Origin: Gorsachius magnificus
Taxonomy: Eukaryota; Chordata; Aves; Pelecaniformes; Ardeidae
Direction of reading: 5' to 3'
Length of the DNA: 64,000 nucleotides
Assembly (NCBI GenBank): GCA_034008185.1
Contig: CM067082.1
Coordinates: 6,370,984-6,434,983, forward strand
This document shows positions 23,881-36,871 of this stretch, in pieces. Both the position numbers and the translations under genes were made by a program. Each line of letters opens with the position of its first letter. Position 1 is the first letter of the stretch. A model generated the notes under the pieces. The model saw only the letters and a program-made list of their open reading frames with translations. It did not search any database and was not told the DNA's origin.

Positions 23881-26800
23881 TCAGCTGCTTGTGTGAGTGC
23901 CTCTGAAAAAGTCAATGCACAAAATACATGGCAGTGACTGCCCTTTTTCCATAGGGTGTTTAGAAAAATAATGATTGTGATTCTGTGAGGTACTGCAGAG
24001 GTGAGCGAAGTGCTCTGCAGCTCCTGGGGTCATCTGTAACATGATCTTTCAGGCCCGGGCTGGGTTATTCACAAAATCCTCCTTTTCCCCCTCTCCCCAC
24101 CTCCCCGTGGGCATAAAGCTGAGGATGGAGGGTGATAATCTTGTGTGCTTGGGTTCACTTTTTGCTTCAGCCATTGGTAAAATGACATGGGGCATGAACG
24201 ATGGAGCTCTGACTGTCGCCAGTTACATAAATAAATATAGATATATTTTAGTTAACCATTCTGAACTTATTTTATCAAATAGCTGCATGAAAGACATCTT
24301 CTGATCCACTCTCCTGTTTTTCTCCTTCCTTTGCTTAACCGCTGCTTTGTTGCATAGCGTGAAACTGGATTATGTGAGACTGTGTTGCCTTTTGCATCAG
24401 GGCATTTCAAATCCTGCGGCAGCAATATGGTGCAATGCTTCCTGAAAGGGCCTTGGCCATCTGAATGCTCCTAGAGGGTATAGAGGATCTAGAAGAGATC
24501 AAAGCCCCAAGACTGAAAGTGCTGCCTGTTCCTGTGGGCCAGATACTTTCCCTTTAGACCTTAGCTTTTCCCGGAAATTATGAAGACTGAGTCGAAAGAA
24601 ACAGTCCCTGGAAACTGCATCACAACAAAGAGGTAAATTCAGTTTTTTCAGTTAATCAAAAGAGAAGCTTAACTTTCTCTGTCCATTAACTACAGAGCTG
24701 TCAAATCTCCTGCTGCTAGCCTGAAGCACGCATTTGGCCCTACCTTCTGCTCCCCAGCCATGGTGTTGACACGTTACACATCCACAGTGTGTTGTCACAG
24801 GGTTTTTGTGCTGCAGGCTGTGTCCCAGAGCTTCAAGAAAGCTGTTGCAGCCAGTATGTGGTCTCTGCCTGTGACCATTCATTGGGTGTTCCAGGTGGAA
24901 GCTTAGTGTTGTGGTCTTTCCCTGCTACATGAGACAGCTTGCCTGAGAGACACTCTTTCTTGTCCTGTGTGTGTGTTTAACTCACATGCTTGTGCCTCAT
25001 CATGTAAGGTTTTATGTGCTGATATTCAGGTACCTGGGGAAGTCTGTAGTGCTGAGCCTATTTCAATTAGTTTAAGACTTTTTTTTTTTTATCCTGCTCT
25101 TAGCAGAATTGGTAGACTGACTATTACACTAGCACTCAAGTAGCGTAGAGTAGAAGACTGAAAAGGAGTCTACAGCCTGTAGAAGTGATTCCTAGCCCAA
25201 CATGGGTCCTGCAAGATGGACCGCTCCACTGAACATTTGTTAGGTATCCTGCTACCTAATGGGAATATCTGCTCCGGGTTATTATTAAATAACCCAAAGG
25301 CTCTTCACAAAGAATCTTGAATATGACATTTGCTGCCTATGCTGGGCTCTGGGACACGAAATATGTCCAAGGATATCTGTGCTATTGAGATTTTAGCCAG
25401 TCTGGGAACATTCAGCACCTGAACAGGCACACAGGTATCTTCACTGATGAAACCTCAGGCTCCTGTGGGGTTAAGGTGGCAGCTAAGAAGGCATTTCCAG
25501 AAGGTATGTTTTGGTTTTAACCTTTGTTGACAGGCATCAGAGCTCAGATGTCTGATTTGGTGGGATAGCTCTTCCAAACAAGAATTAGGGATGAGATTTG
25601 CCTTTACCTCAGGGTGTTGTAGATCAGTAGTACAGCTAAGTTAGTCAGCCTTGGTGTCTTCCTAACATCAGGGGAGAGAAAAGGAGACACAAGGGAAAAT
25701 TTCACTGATTTGTTTTAGAAGTCTGTGTTAGGCTAAGTTGATTTACATCTCTTTAGTATTTAAAGAAAGAAAATAAGCTAGACATGACTAAGGTGCATAA
25801 ACATAGATGTCTAGTACCATCTGAGATGTCCAAAGGGGTCTGTAATCCTGAAGCAGGGCTAGAAGATATGATACATGTTCTACCCTTAAAACTGAAAGCT
25901 AGGACTGAAAATGCAGCTTTTCCTCTAGACTCTGTCAAACATGGCCATAACATGTGCTTTCTTTATAGAATCATATCTACTTATGAAATCAACATGCTTT
26001 ACATACTGTAAGGTATTTCCCTAATGAACCGGTGCAAGTCATTGATCCCACCGTGCAGGACTTCCTTGCATGACTGAGGTCAAATGAGATTTTTTCATCT
26101 TTTTTTTTTTGTTGATCATTCTTTTGTTTTGTTAGAGCTTTATATCCACTTTGTGCTCCCTTAGCACCGTTGAAGATGTGCACTCTGCAGGGTCTGGGCA
26201 GTGAGTATAAGAGCCATTGGTTCCAGTGGGCCCTGCATATCCTTTGGAGTGGATTTTTCCTCAGTTTTTCCTAGCACCAACAAGAGAACTAAGGTGGGCA
26301 GATCCTCAGTGGGATAACACAGCCATGCTGAGCCAAAGCACCTGAAGCCAAAGGGGCCAACTGTCTTCTGCTATTCATATGTCTGTTCACGAAATCAGAG
26401 ATGCGGGTCTCAAAAAATAGCCCTAATAAGCAAAGCTGGAAAATATAAGCTTGCAAGCTGATTACACATACCTCAGCAGATACATTTTGCAGTATGCTCC
26501 CTGATTTAGCAGAAATAAGACCTGTTTGTGCTTTCAGTGATCTATTCAAAATAACCATGGGTTTTGCTGCCAGCTAGTTAGTTATGGAGTGGGTGATTTA
26601 GATTTGCTCACAAGCATTACTGCAATGAGATCTTCTCCCCCTGCACCCCAGGTTACAGCAGGGAATCCCCTGCACCATACAGGCACTAAATATTATTTTT
26701 TAACTCTTGAGAAAGGGTTCAGACAGCTGTCTAATTTTATGTGCATGACTTTTTTTTAAAGATTAAAATAGATAACATGTTTCTTATTTCTTTTTTGAGT

Positions 26801-28059
26801 GGTAGAAAGGCCTTTTGAGTCAACTCTTCCATATAGTCTCTGAGCAGATATCAGAATTGTTGCTTAAAAGGATGTTAACTAAAAAATCTATAGGGGGAAT
26901 GCTTTATGTGATGATGAGTTTTATGAGATACATGGAGGCTGGGAAATGGGAAGCTATTCCAAGGAAGTCTAACAATGTATGCTGGCTGGCACATTTTGCT
27001 CCTCAGTTGGGTGCTTCCAGGTTCTCCCATAGTAATGACATATATAGAAAATGTCTTTATGTGAACTACGTTATGACTCTTCAAATGAACATGGTGTAGA
27101 GAAACTGTTTTCTAGAATACCTTGAGAAGAGGTGCTGCCAGCACATCTCCTACAGCTATTTCTCCAGGTCCTGATACTTTAACAGGAGACACCACCCGGT
27201 GCCTTGGTGGTCTTCATGTCTCAAGCTCATAGATTCGTATCATCTGCAGCATCCAGGCTGCAAGCAGAGCTCTGGCAGTAGGAAGCAAATCCCTTTAGAA
27301 ATTTTCCACCACTGATTTTTTCCTTTTCAGTAGGTTTTAGACAGGGTTTTACGATGTCCTGCAAACAGTACCAGCTCTTGAAAGAACTGTCATGGCTTAT
27401 GAGTGTTATGCAGCTTTGCACTGACATTTTTGGATGGAAGTGACATTTGATTGTTGTGACCTTGCTGCGCCTTGTGATGTTCCAGTGCAAAATGAAAGCC
27501 TCATGACATGTGTATTTGATAGATAAATGGCAGCTGAATGCCTTGATTTCACATGTCTCTCTCAGTTAGGACTCCGCATTTTGATCATGTGGCGGTCCAT
27601 CCACCTGAGGTCTTTTTTGCTTCTTATTTTCAGATCCCTAGAGAAAGGCAAAGTTCACCTTCTTTGCTGCATGCAAATAGCCATGAAATTATTAGTGTTG
27701 TGGGCTGTGTAAGACGCTTCCTTTCAAAAAGGTTTTTCCTTACTGTTTTGTGATAAGAGGCAGTTCTCTTTCTCACAAGGAACTCAGTTATAAGGGGTTT
27801 TCTCTATGCAAAAAAGCAGCTTCACACAAGAAGACAGTAAAATCACACTTTAAAGTCCTGTCCTAAAGAAAGAGGGTTGACCTCCAGTTTAAAAAAGTTT
27901 AAAATTGCATCAAAACAGGAACTTAGAAACTGATTCTCCTCCTCAGCTCTGCTGTTTTGTTCACTTCCTTATAAAAAAGCCAGGCACCCCTGAAAAATTA
28001 AAATCTGGTCTCCTAGAAGCTGGTGTCTGACCTTTGCAGGGCCACGAGCCCTTTACCCA
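23881..28059. other. Unique stretch upstream of the promoter-like block
   Basis: About 4.2 kb, AT-leaning, with no recognised exon or mobile element. Contains T runs of about 11-12 at 25079-25090 and 26100-26110. Distal promoter sequence for the candidate gene at 28 kb may lie at its right edge. Confidence 0.45.
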
Positions 28060-28232
28060 CAAGTGTAGAATGCAAACATTTCGGATGCATCACTCCATCT
28101 GTTTTCCCGGAGCCCCAACACCGCGCCAAGGAGTGACCTCCATCCTCCCCACCGCTGCTGTCCCCCTGGAAGGGCTCTGGGGTGAACTACCCATGCCTGT
28201 ACATCGAGGGCCGCTTGGTCATGATGGGTGCT

Positions 28233-28266
28233 GAGGAGATCTGGGTGCCGAGGAGATCTGGGTGCT
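28233..28266. repeat. 17-bp tandem duplication
   Basis: Two consecutive copies of GAGGAGATCTGGGTGC followed by C in the first unit and T in the second, at 28233-28249 and 28250-28266. They lie just upstream of the X-box. Confidence 0.9.
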
Positions 28267-28306
28267 GGGGCAGCTGTTGCGCTGAGCGGTGCCGCCACTG
28301 AGTTGG

Positions 28307-28320
28307 GTAACCATAGCAAC
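28307..28320 (+). promoter_or_regulatory. RFX X-box motif
   Basis: GTAACCATAGCAAC fits the X-box consensus GTNRCC-N(0-3)-RGYAAC exactly, with a 2-nt spacer. RFX-family factors bind such sites in promoters of ciliary, neuronal and MHC-II genes. Its place in the middle of the GC-rich block, about 255 bp upstream of the splice donor, is where a proximal promoter element would be expected. Functional use is inferred. Confidence 0.65.
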
Positions 28321-28378
28321 AGCATCACTGCCAGCATCCTCCTCCTCCTCACTCGGCTCTCCTCCTCCTCGGCATCAT

Positions 28379-28409
<31 letters not shown>

Positions 28410-28575
28410 GGCAGGATCCAGAGCCCGGCAGCCGAGGCTGCAGCCAGCTGCCTGCTGTCCCCTACCTGCACCGTCACCCAGCCACAGCACCGGCCCCGCT
28501 GCTCCCCACGGAGGGGGAAAATAAGGGAGAGGGAGCCAAGGGAGGTGCACTGCAGAGGGATCCCAGACAACCCAG
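28321..28575 (+). other. Candidate first exon (mostly 5' UTR) of an unidentified host gene
   Basis: A GC-rich segment ending in CCCAG followed directly by GTAAGAG, a near-consensus splice donor. I infer a first exon starting somewhere downstream of the X-box; the start site cannot be fixed. Two plus-strand frames cross it: 28228-28524 closes before the donor, and 28289-28579 contains a Q run from the CAG repeat and runs to the donor. Neither resembles a known protein, so an untranslated leader is the simplest reading. No second exon is visible in the remaining 35 kb, implying a long first intron. A coding first exon in the 28289 frame cannot be excluded. Confidence 0.5.
28383..28406 (+). repeat. 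(AGC)8 / CAG trinucleotide run
   Basis: Eight perfect AGC units inside the presumed first exon. Read in the 28289 frame it encodes glutamine. CAG runs in 5' leaders are often length-variable. Confidence 0.9.
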
Positions 28576-28581
28576 GTAAGA
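28574..28581 (+). promoter_or_regulatory. Strong 5' splice site (exon/intron boundary at 28575/28576)
   Basis: AG followed by GTAAGA, matching the donor consensus at every key position. It is the best donor in the GC-rich block and defines the 3' edge of the candidate first exon. Confidence 0.6.
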
Positions 28582-28930
28582 GCTGTGGGGCTGCTCGCAA
28601 ACTCCCCGTGATCGATGTGATGTGTGCCTGGCGTGTGTTTGCGTGCGAGTGTTTGTTGCTAGTTTTCCGGCTCTCTCCTTCCAACGGCAGTGTGATGACA
28701 ATTCAAGGCAAGCATGTTTTCCGGCTCATGTTTCTCATCTCTGCCATACTGTCCCTCTCCCTCTCCTCCACCCAGCTACATAAGGAATAATAAATAATAT
28801 TCAAAAAGGTTGGTAGAAAATGGGGTGATCAGGGAGCCCGATGTGATCAGAGTATTGAATGGCTGTGCTTCCAAAATAAAAGTGGACAGCAGCAGCAGAG
28901 CAAAGGTTGACATGGTAATTAATAACCCCT

Positions 28931-28951
28931 AAAAAAAAAAAAAAAAAAAAA
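28931..28951. repeat. Poly(A) run, 21 nt
   Basis: Twenty-one consecutive A. No retroposed body is recognisable upstream of it, so it is treated as a simple homopolymer. Confidence 0.9.
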
Positions 28952-31387
28952 TCATGCGACAACGCACTTCTGTCTCTGCCCACTCCACAAATAAATCTCT
29001 CTCATCGTATTCAGCAGAGAGCTGTAAACCGGAGAGGTGTATGAACAGCCAAGACTAGAAACCTCACTGTAGTCCACAACTGGCACATTTACCTTAAGTG
29101 CTTTAAAGCCAGACTAAATCATTGCAATAAGTATACAAGCATACCTGTGAATATGTGTGTATATATATTTGTGAAAATACTGCTTTTAAACCTTTACACC
29201 TCCTAAAAAGAAGGGAAAAAAAAAATCTTCTTAAAGATGTGGCTGTGATGGCCAGGCACTTAAGAGATGCTCACTTTGTCTGTGTGTGAGAAAACACATA
29301 CTGGGTACATTTAAAAAGGTAGGAAAAATAGTTCTCATCCAAAGGCATATGGGGACAGTCCTTGTCATTTTAAAAACAGAAGAGATCCAAAGCCGTGGAG
29401 TGTCCTTGTGCAGGCAAATATATGTGGATGAATGCGTACATGTCTGAGGCGTATGAAGGGGGAGAGAATAAGAAGTAAGTTTAAGCCAAGCGGTAAGTGT
29501 TTGCTATGTAATGACTGCAGAGAGCTCTTTCCACTTCCACGTAACTATTTTTATTTATTCATTTACTTATTTTGTCAGCGGTAAGGAGAAAGAGAGCTGC
29601 TGCTGCTGTCTGTCTCCTTCTCTAAACCCCTGTTCTCCCTGTCTGGTGTCCTGATCTTCCCCTGTCCTCCCCAAATCATCCTTGTCTGTGTGGCTGGAAA
29701 TGCCGCTGCCTTTAGTGATGATAAGCATTTTAATAGAAGGCTTTTGAGCCCATCCCATGGTATGATACAGGTATAATTCTGCTTCCTAAGTATACTGTGG
29801 GGACAGTCTAGGTATGACCCAATACCAAGTAACACGGTAAAGGCACCTGTCTGTCATGTTAAACCTGATTTGAAAATGACAGGGTTTTTTGGTCCCAATC
29901 CCGTGTTTTGCTACTTGTCTGCAGATCCTCCTAAAATCAGCAGGAGCTGGAAGATAATTTGAGATTATAAGTATAGACCAGAAGGCAGAATTGGGCTCAC
30001 CTTTTCTCTGTGATTATAAATAACCTCCTCCTTGAAGGTACAGGAGAACAAGGAATTTGGGTAGGCAGGACCTCATGCCCAGTTCTTGTGCAGAAATGTT
30101 GTAAAAATTACCTGGGGATTATGTTCTACCCCAAGGGAACTGATAGGATGAGGGATACAAAAAGAAAACACACAGAAGTATTTGGAATCAGTGCTTTGAT
30201 TTGCAAAATTATTTTCTTAGGAACGTGACCCCATCATCACAACAGGTCTTCTCTACAAGGGGCTGTTTGATCCACGTTAGTAACAGTGCTCACAGGCACT
30301 AAGTTTCACCAAAGAGGATAATTTTGGATACTTATGGTAATTAAACTGAGGCACTGTAGGGCTACAGTTCTCAGGACACTAGACTAGCCTGGGCACATTA
30401 CACGGAGTACTTCTGCATAAAATTTGGTGTCTGCTTCAAATCCAGAGAATATTTAAATCTTGCAACATCTCCTTTGTAATAACAGGGAGGGAACAGCCTG
30501 TGAAAATGCCTGTAAAAAGAGCACAAACATGAGCATGCTTCTGACACTGGGATAGCAGCAGGAGAATCGAAATCCTGTTTATACATGTTGTAGAGATGTG
30601 AAGTGCATAGTCAAGGGGCACCTCAGTAAGGCACGGAGCAGTGATCCTCTCATCAGCAAAAGCAAATGACTGAAGGTCAAAGGGCTTCAGGGATTACACA
30701 TTAACACCTTGTAAATATTCTTCTCTAGTCTTATTTTGCTGCTGGCTGTGGGCAGATGATTGCAGGGGAGCCAGAACTCATACATGGACTTTCGATTACT
30801 GTGGGACTGCAAAACTTCTCTTAGAAATGGCTCTGGGAAAGGCAGGAGAGGTTGATGTTTTCATGAGCACTGCTTTGCCATAAAAAACCCTCTGCAGGAG
30901 GTTGGTTGTTTAGGGAAAGTCAGGGCATCGAGCCTGATCAGTGCAAGGTGCAAAGATGTGCTCCACCTCAGGCAACTGATTTTTAATGCTCAGGGTCCCC
31001 CACCCCTGCACCTCTTTCACTTGCTTAAACTGGAAAGCTTAGGAGAGATTTTTTTCATTTTGCCTCATGGCTTTTTCTATTGTATTTTATTCATTTAGTA
31101 ATCGAAGGGAACACAGTCTTTCTTTTGCTTTGTGCACGGCTGTTAAGAGCCGGTCTCTTGGTGCCCACTTAGCATTATTCTCTAGCACCGTTCTGGGGGA
31201 AAAAGCTATTTTTGTGTCTAATGATATTACGAAGCATCTTTTAAAATCCCAGTCCTTATTTTCATTAGTCACCCACTGTGTCTCTTGTTGCTCAGAACAA
31301 AAGAAGACTTACACAATAGTTGCTGTTCAAAAGTCAGCCTTTGCCAACAGGTTGAAACAGGGATTTCTGAAATGCTGCAGCCAGGGC

Positions 31388-31406
31388 TTTTTTTTTTTTT
31401 TTTTTT
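31388..31406. repeat. Poly(T) run, 19 nt
   Basis: Nineteen consecutive T with no recognisable adjacent retroposon. Confidence 0.9.
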
Positions 31407-34400
31407 AAATAAGGAAGTTGCCGTTTTCCAGATCCTACTCTCTAGTAACCTGAGGCAAGAGATGATTTGATGATGAATGTTGTACCTTGCATTTAGTTTA
31501 ACAATGCTATTCATTTTATTCTGAGGCTATGTTTAAACTGCTGTTTATTACTCCATTCAATAAACACACTCTGTAGTTTTCCCTGTTGCAATATCATAGT
31601 ATTTTCCCTTTACACTATATGGTGATTGGCTAGATTTGCTGCTTAATGAGACAGACGTGTAACTATGGAAAATAAAAGTTTTCCCAGTGAGTAAGAGGAA
31701 GGTGAGGTCTTTACATTGGAGCTTGGGCACTCTGTACCTGTTTGGTCCCTTTAAAATTAGAAGTTGTGGCGCATCCATACCTGATAAGGAAATAACCTTT
31801 TTTTGCCAATACTCATTTTCTTGAGGGGTCAGTCTGGTCTTGGCAGGTTTTCTTCAAGTCTAAATCATACTCAGGCTCATGTAAACTGGACCTTTGTGTC
31901 CACCTAGCAGATACCCTCACCAGCACTTGGAAAGATTGTCACTGCTTTCTAGTCTATTGGCTTAGGCATTGGAAGCTCTTGGTCTCTTTGTTCAGCATCT
32001 CCTGGAGTCCAACAGCTTCTTTGCTCATGGGTTAAGACCTTCCCCCCTCAGCTTGGTGAGGCAGACAGCAAGCCTGTGCTTCCCAGCAGCACCGCTATAA
32101 GGTACTGAGAAAAGCGTGCCTAAGAGCATGAATAGTGCAGGTGTCTCACTTTGTGTGGATTCCTTCTGATCTTCCCTGTACCCAGCTCCCTTCCTTGCAT
32201 GCTGACAATGCCTGTTGTGTTGCAAAGAACCCGGGGCCTGTGATGTAGCGCGACCTTTGCTAACGCTGCTCCAGGAGGTAATGGGCTGAAACTACCTGGA
32301 GAGATTGTGGTTGCTGGGCTGATCAGAGTCCTTCTTCAGAAGGACAACACCATGACATGCCTGATCTCAACTTGTTGGGCGAGTGAGTCAGAAGTTGACT
32401 TCTTCCAAATCTTCTATATCCCAGAATATATGATTTTATTCTCTCTATAATACTTTTGTTAGTGCCTGCAATGTTAAGAACTCTGTTATTCAGCAGTTTT
32501 GCTTCATCCCTGTTTCACTGCAGCAGGCAGAGCATCCCGACAAAGTGTAAAAGGGAGAATTTCTTTCTTTTCTACACTCAGATGTTGCTGATACCCATGT
32601 GTTGTCCCAGATCAAAAGAGAATCCCTTGGAGTGTATGTGTGGGGGTGATCTCTTCAGTCTTCCTACGAACCTGCCAGAAATCTGATGGCATTTCTGTTT
32701 CTCTCTGGGGTTCAGATGTGCCTGGGTGTGGTTTCTTTGTGTCTGGAGCCCCCACACCTCAGATGTGGCTATGTTTCAGTAGTGAAGTAACCCATTTTAA
32801 TGACTGTGTCAGGTAAAGAGTGGTTCTGGTCCTGCTGGTGTCCACAGAGAAATCTAAAATCATCTTCAGGGGACACAGAGGGATCCACAAAGTTTACTTC
32901 TCTTACTGCATGTGAGGCACTGTAGGTAGATGCAACATCCTGACATATCCTTGATACCTGTTGTGTTTTCTCGTCCCTAGGATCATAGGTATAAGACAGC
33001 CTAAGCAGCAGTTTGACCTTCTGCTGGTATAAATATTTACCCAATTCTTGTTTTTGTACTTTCTGATATGCGTCTAGCAGATACATTTATCTACATTTGT
33101 CTGACCTCCTGGTAACAGCGTGACTTTTAAGGATACACAGCATGACAAGTGGGTCTTTCTTAATGTAACTTGGATTGGTAGGGACTACTTGTGCTATTAG
33201 GAACCCTGATGTCACCATATAGCAGCCTATGGAGCAGCAGGCTCTTTCTTTGCCCAGTTAGTTGGGCAAACGGATCTCTCCTGTTGTATTACTACCCAGA
33301 TCTGATTGGGAAGGAATCTGGCTCTGCCAGCATCTTCTAATGTGTAATTTTAGTTTCTAACATGCTGCTGACATTACATTTATTTCTGCGGCTAGAAAGC
33401 AGTGTTCCATTACTTTTTTATGGCCCAAAAGAACATGAGCATTACTTGGAGGATGTGGCCTACATTGTTTGTATCTCTGTCAGTTTGTCAGCCCATACTG
33501 CCAAACCCACTGTGGCAGTGGGGAAAGCAATCCTATTTTCTGAGAAGGATTTCATAAAGAACAGAGCAAAAGGACCAGTATTTCCCTCCACTGAGTCCAC
33601 TACAAGCGGTGTGTTTCAGTATGAAAATTTCCATCCTTATTATATTATCTCTTTCTCCTTTCCACTCATAGCCTCTTGTTCTTCTCAGTGGCTGTGACTT
33701 GACCTTGTTGTGGGCAGATGATGCTCGTAGATGGTGTAACCTCATGCTCTAGCTAAATAGGCTTGTAAATGTCAGCTTTGAGTATGTCTGCATGAAACAA
33801 CTGTTGAGATGATTTTGTTCGCGTAAGAAAGTCTCCCATTTGTTTCAGAGGTTATAGGGAAGCATGGGGCAGCACACAATTATGGAAGATCATTTCCTGT
33901 TGTATACCACTTTTCTGGATTTGTGTGATCGAACAAAATTTGGGTTCTTACTGGTATTTTGGTTTCTGCAGAGGATTGAGACTCTGAGCTACAGGTTTTG
34001 AGCCTAAGATGCAGGCTTGCTAGCTACCAATACCTGTAGCAACTGCTTGCCCTCTGAGTGATCGAATACCTGAGTTCAGCAGGCACTGGCTTACACCTGC
34101 ACAGCTCTTCTGTGCTATTAGGACCCAACTATCCCACATCTTAAGACAGGAGGATCTCTGCGGGACAAGGCAGATGGATTTCGTTATCACTGAGCAGTGT
34201 CTGCTGCTGCAAATGACTCTTCTTACAGGCACTTACAAAGTATGCTACACTACGTAAATCTATTCTACACCAAGCAGCAGCACAGCCCTATTTATTTTCT
34301 TTGCCTGTCTGTCTTGGTTTAAAATCTCAGCTGAAAACATCTCTTTTCTGTCCATGTCTCTTCATTGTTTTCTCTCTGTTTCCTTCTCCCTTTGCAGCTG

Positions 34401-35139
34401 TGTTTAAGCTGTGCTGTGTGAGGCTACAGTTTGCCAGGGTAGATGTTAGAGAAAATAAAGTTGCATTGTATTATGTTCTAGAGTGCTTTGCTCTACAGCC
34501 ACCCAGCCCTTTCACCGCTGGAGGCTAGAGGATGCTTGCCACTGACCTCAATCAGCAGGATTCATCCCCATGCACAAAAGTCTTTTCAGAAAGAAAGATA
34601 ATGCACAAGGCTGTGAAGAGATTGTTGTTTGAGAAAGGCGTGGAAGCCTGAACCCCGTCAGTCGAAAAGCTTTTGTTGGCTGCCGTGGATGGATGAAAGT
34701 CATGTTGCTGTTTTAGCCTCGGATATCACCATCACCAGAATGTTCTTTGTCTTTGTGTGAAGAACTGAGCAGCAAAGTCATGGGCGTTGAGAGGCAGAAT
34801 AGAAAGACGTCATTTCAGCAAGGTTACTCTTTTTTGCAAGAAGTCAACATCTGCAGGTTGGCTCAAAAAGGAGAGGAACAACAATTCCATAAGGTTATGT
34901 CAAAAGCCCTTAGATATGTTCTGTCTTTTATGGTGGGAAAGGGAGGAATACATTTTCCATTGCATCTATTCTTTTGTCTGCAGTCAGAAGAAAGATTGTT
35001 GGGGGGAAAAAAAAGCAAAAGCAAAAAAAAACCTAGTAAGGAATGATCAGCAGACTCCTGCTAATTTTTGGCAGCACTGTAAATTAGGCCTTGTTTTCTT
35101 TAAGTGCCTTGCGTTGGTAGTGGGTGACATTAGTACTTT

Positions 35140-35222
35140 AGAATCATAGAATCATAGAATTGTTTAGGTTGGAAAAGACCTTTAAGATCATCAAGTCCAA
35201 CCATTAAACTTGCCGTGCTGAG
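35140..35222 (-). mobile_element. CR1 LINE 3' tail
   Basis: The minus-strand terminus of a CR1: tandem AATCATAG repeats, then 'ttgtttaggttggaaaagac', 'ctttaagatcatcaagtcca' and 'accatta'. It is the same subfamily as the plus-strand copies at 55.2 and 62.5 kb ('atcttaaaggtcttttccaa'). Truncated to about 80 bp. Confidence 0.93.
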
Positions 35223-36871
35223 AAGCTCGTCGGTTTAGTGTAGCTAATAATAACACCCTAATAGAGAAACAGAAGGTGGGATAACTCAGCATCAGAAATT
35301 GGAATGCAGAAATAGTCCCTCCTAGTTGAACTAAAAATACACAACAGCATAACCCTCTTGCCTGCAGCAGCACATGCTGAACACACATTGGGCTCTGGCG
35401 GCAGAGGGAATGGCTTGCCTCTGTTTTCGGCAGCTGCTAGATCAGCAGTGCTCTGGGGTGACCCGCGTGTGTGACCTCCAAATGCTACCTCAGATGTGCA
35501 AGGCCCCTTGTAGCAAGTTAATTAGTATCCTTGGTGAGTTAATAATTCTCCAGAGCCATAAACAGACTATATAGGGTGAAACAGACTTTGCAGGATGACT
35601 TGGGAAGCCAGTTTGTCCTAGGGTAGGACTATGTGATCATGGTAGCACCTGATGAGGTGGGAGTGACCTGCAGCAGGGATAGGGCTGTAACCATGGCTAC
35701 TCTGCTCCTGTGCTCTGTGCTCCTGCCTGGGGATAAACAGCAGATGTCAAGATCCCTGCTGAATTATGATCTTTGGAGTTATTGCTGTACAGGAGTTGTT
35801 TGTGCTCAAAGAGATTTAACCATTTTTTCTCTACAGCCTCCCAGGGCATGCCCAACATCTCAACTTGGGCTATATGAGGGTGAATTTGATTTAGTATGTA
35901 CATGTTTTTTCTGCTATGAACTTTGAAACATCCATGACCATAAGCTAAGGGTGGCCCTAAATGTATGGTGATGGGGAACCCTGAAATCGGTTAGTTAGAT
36001 TAAATTAGGACACATCTAATGCCAGAATCAGCAGTGCAACATGGAGTATCTGCTGCATTGTCAGATGGTAGATAAAAAATGAGGAAAGCACAATAGATGA
36101 AGAAAGGTGCTCAGTGAAAAAAGGGAGTTAACTGACTGCATTGGGCACAAGTGAAGAGACATTGTCTCTGGATAAAGGACACAAACACAATGTCATGCTG
36201 AAAGAGTGAAGACAAGAAGCAAGGGCAGAATGCTCTAATTTGAAATTCCTACATCACGTGCAATAAAACCCTGTCTGAGGTGGAAATCCTTCACTGGTTT
36301 GAATACAGAGACAGCTCTGGCTGGGATAGGAGTAGGCAAGCATATGACTGTAGCTACTTTGGTCACCACACCTGCAGGCAGGAGGAATACAGGTGGCTGC
36401 ATCAGTACTCCTGCCTTGCTTCCCCTCCCAAAGTCAGGTGTCTTCTTACCATGCAAGCACCGGTGCTTCCCTCAGAGCAGAAAACAGCAATATATTTTAT
36501 GAAGAAATGTAGCTAACAACCTTTTTTAAAAGATTCAACCTGGAGGTAAGCCCTTTCCTCAATGCACCTAAGCTGTTCTTCTGCCTATTTTCCTTCTGTT
36601 CTATATTACAACCAGTAAATCTGAGGTCATCAATCTTCCTTGTACCTCATCTGAGACTCTTCGGGGTCGTGGGGATCAGCTGTAGACAGGCTATTTCTCT
36701 TGCAATAGGTGCCTCTTGTGTGGATTTCTCTGGGCTGAGGTTACTCTAGATAAAGAGAGCACCAGGAATGACAAGCTTGCTTGCCTGTCCTTCTTAGCCA
36801 GTCTTAGCTTCTTTCTGGGGCTGCTATTCTAGTTACTCTTTGATGAGCTGAATAGGAAAATGCCATTTTTG
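35223..36871. other. Unique stretch, no gene seen
   Basis: About 1.6 kb with no recognised exon, RNA or repeat. The short open frames overlap on both strands. Confidence 0.45.

Larger units (their letters stand above)
28060..28730 (+). promoter_or_regulatory. GC-rich, CpG-enriched promoter-like block
   Basis: The only non-repeat GC-rich segment in the window. I count about 11 CpG in 28261-28560 and roughly 29 across 28060-28730. That is well above the flanks, though the observed/expected ratio in the core is probably near 0.4, under the formal CpG-island threshold. It contains a perfect RFX X-box, pyrimidine-rich CCTCCTCC tracts, a CAG run and a strong splice donor, all consistent with a TATA-less host promoter plus first exon on the plus strand. 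No retroelement signature was seen here, unlike the GC-rich LTR at 14 kb. The gene it drives is not identifiable from this window. Confidence 0.6.
28731..35139. other. Presumed proximal first intron, no exon seen
   Basis: About 6.4 kb without recognisable coding sequence or repeats, except homopolymers: A21 at 28931-28951 and T19 at 31388-31406. The segment near 31060-31300 has few repeats and mixed composition like conserved non-coding DNA, but I cannot test that. Confidence 0.45.

Noticed and set aside
28053..28550. 165-codon minus-strand open frame with a signal-peptide-like stretch (MLAVMLLLWLPNSVAAP)
   Set aside because: It is antisense to the splice donor and X-box block. The frame is kept open by GC-rich, CAG/CTG-repeat sequence (Ala run from the repeat) and the rest has no recognisable domain.
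28931..28951. Poly(A) run as the tail of a processed pseudogene
   Set aside because: No coding or RNA-gene-like body precedes it and no target-site duplication was visible.
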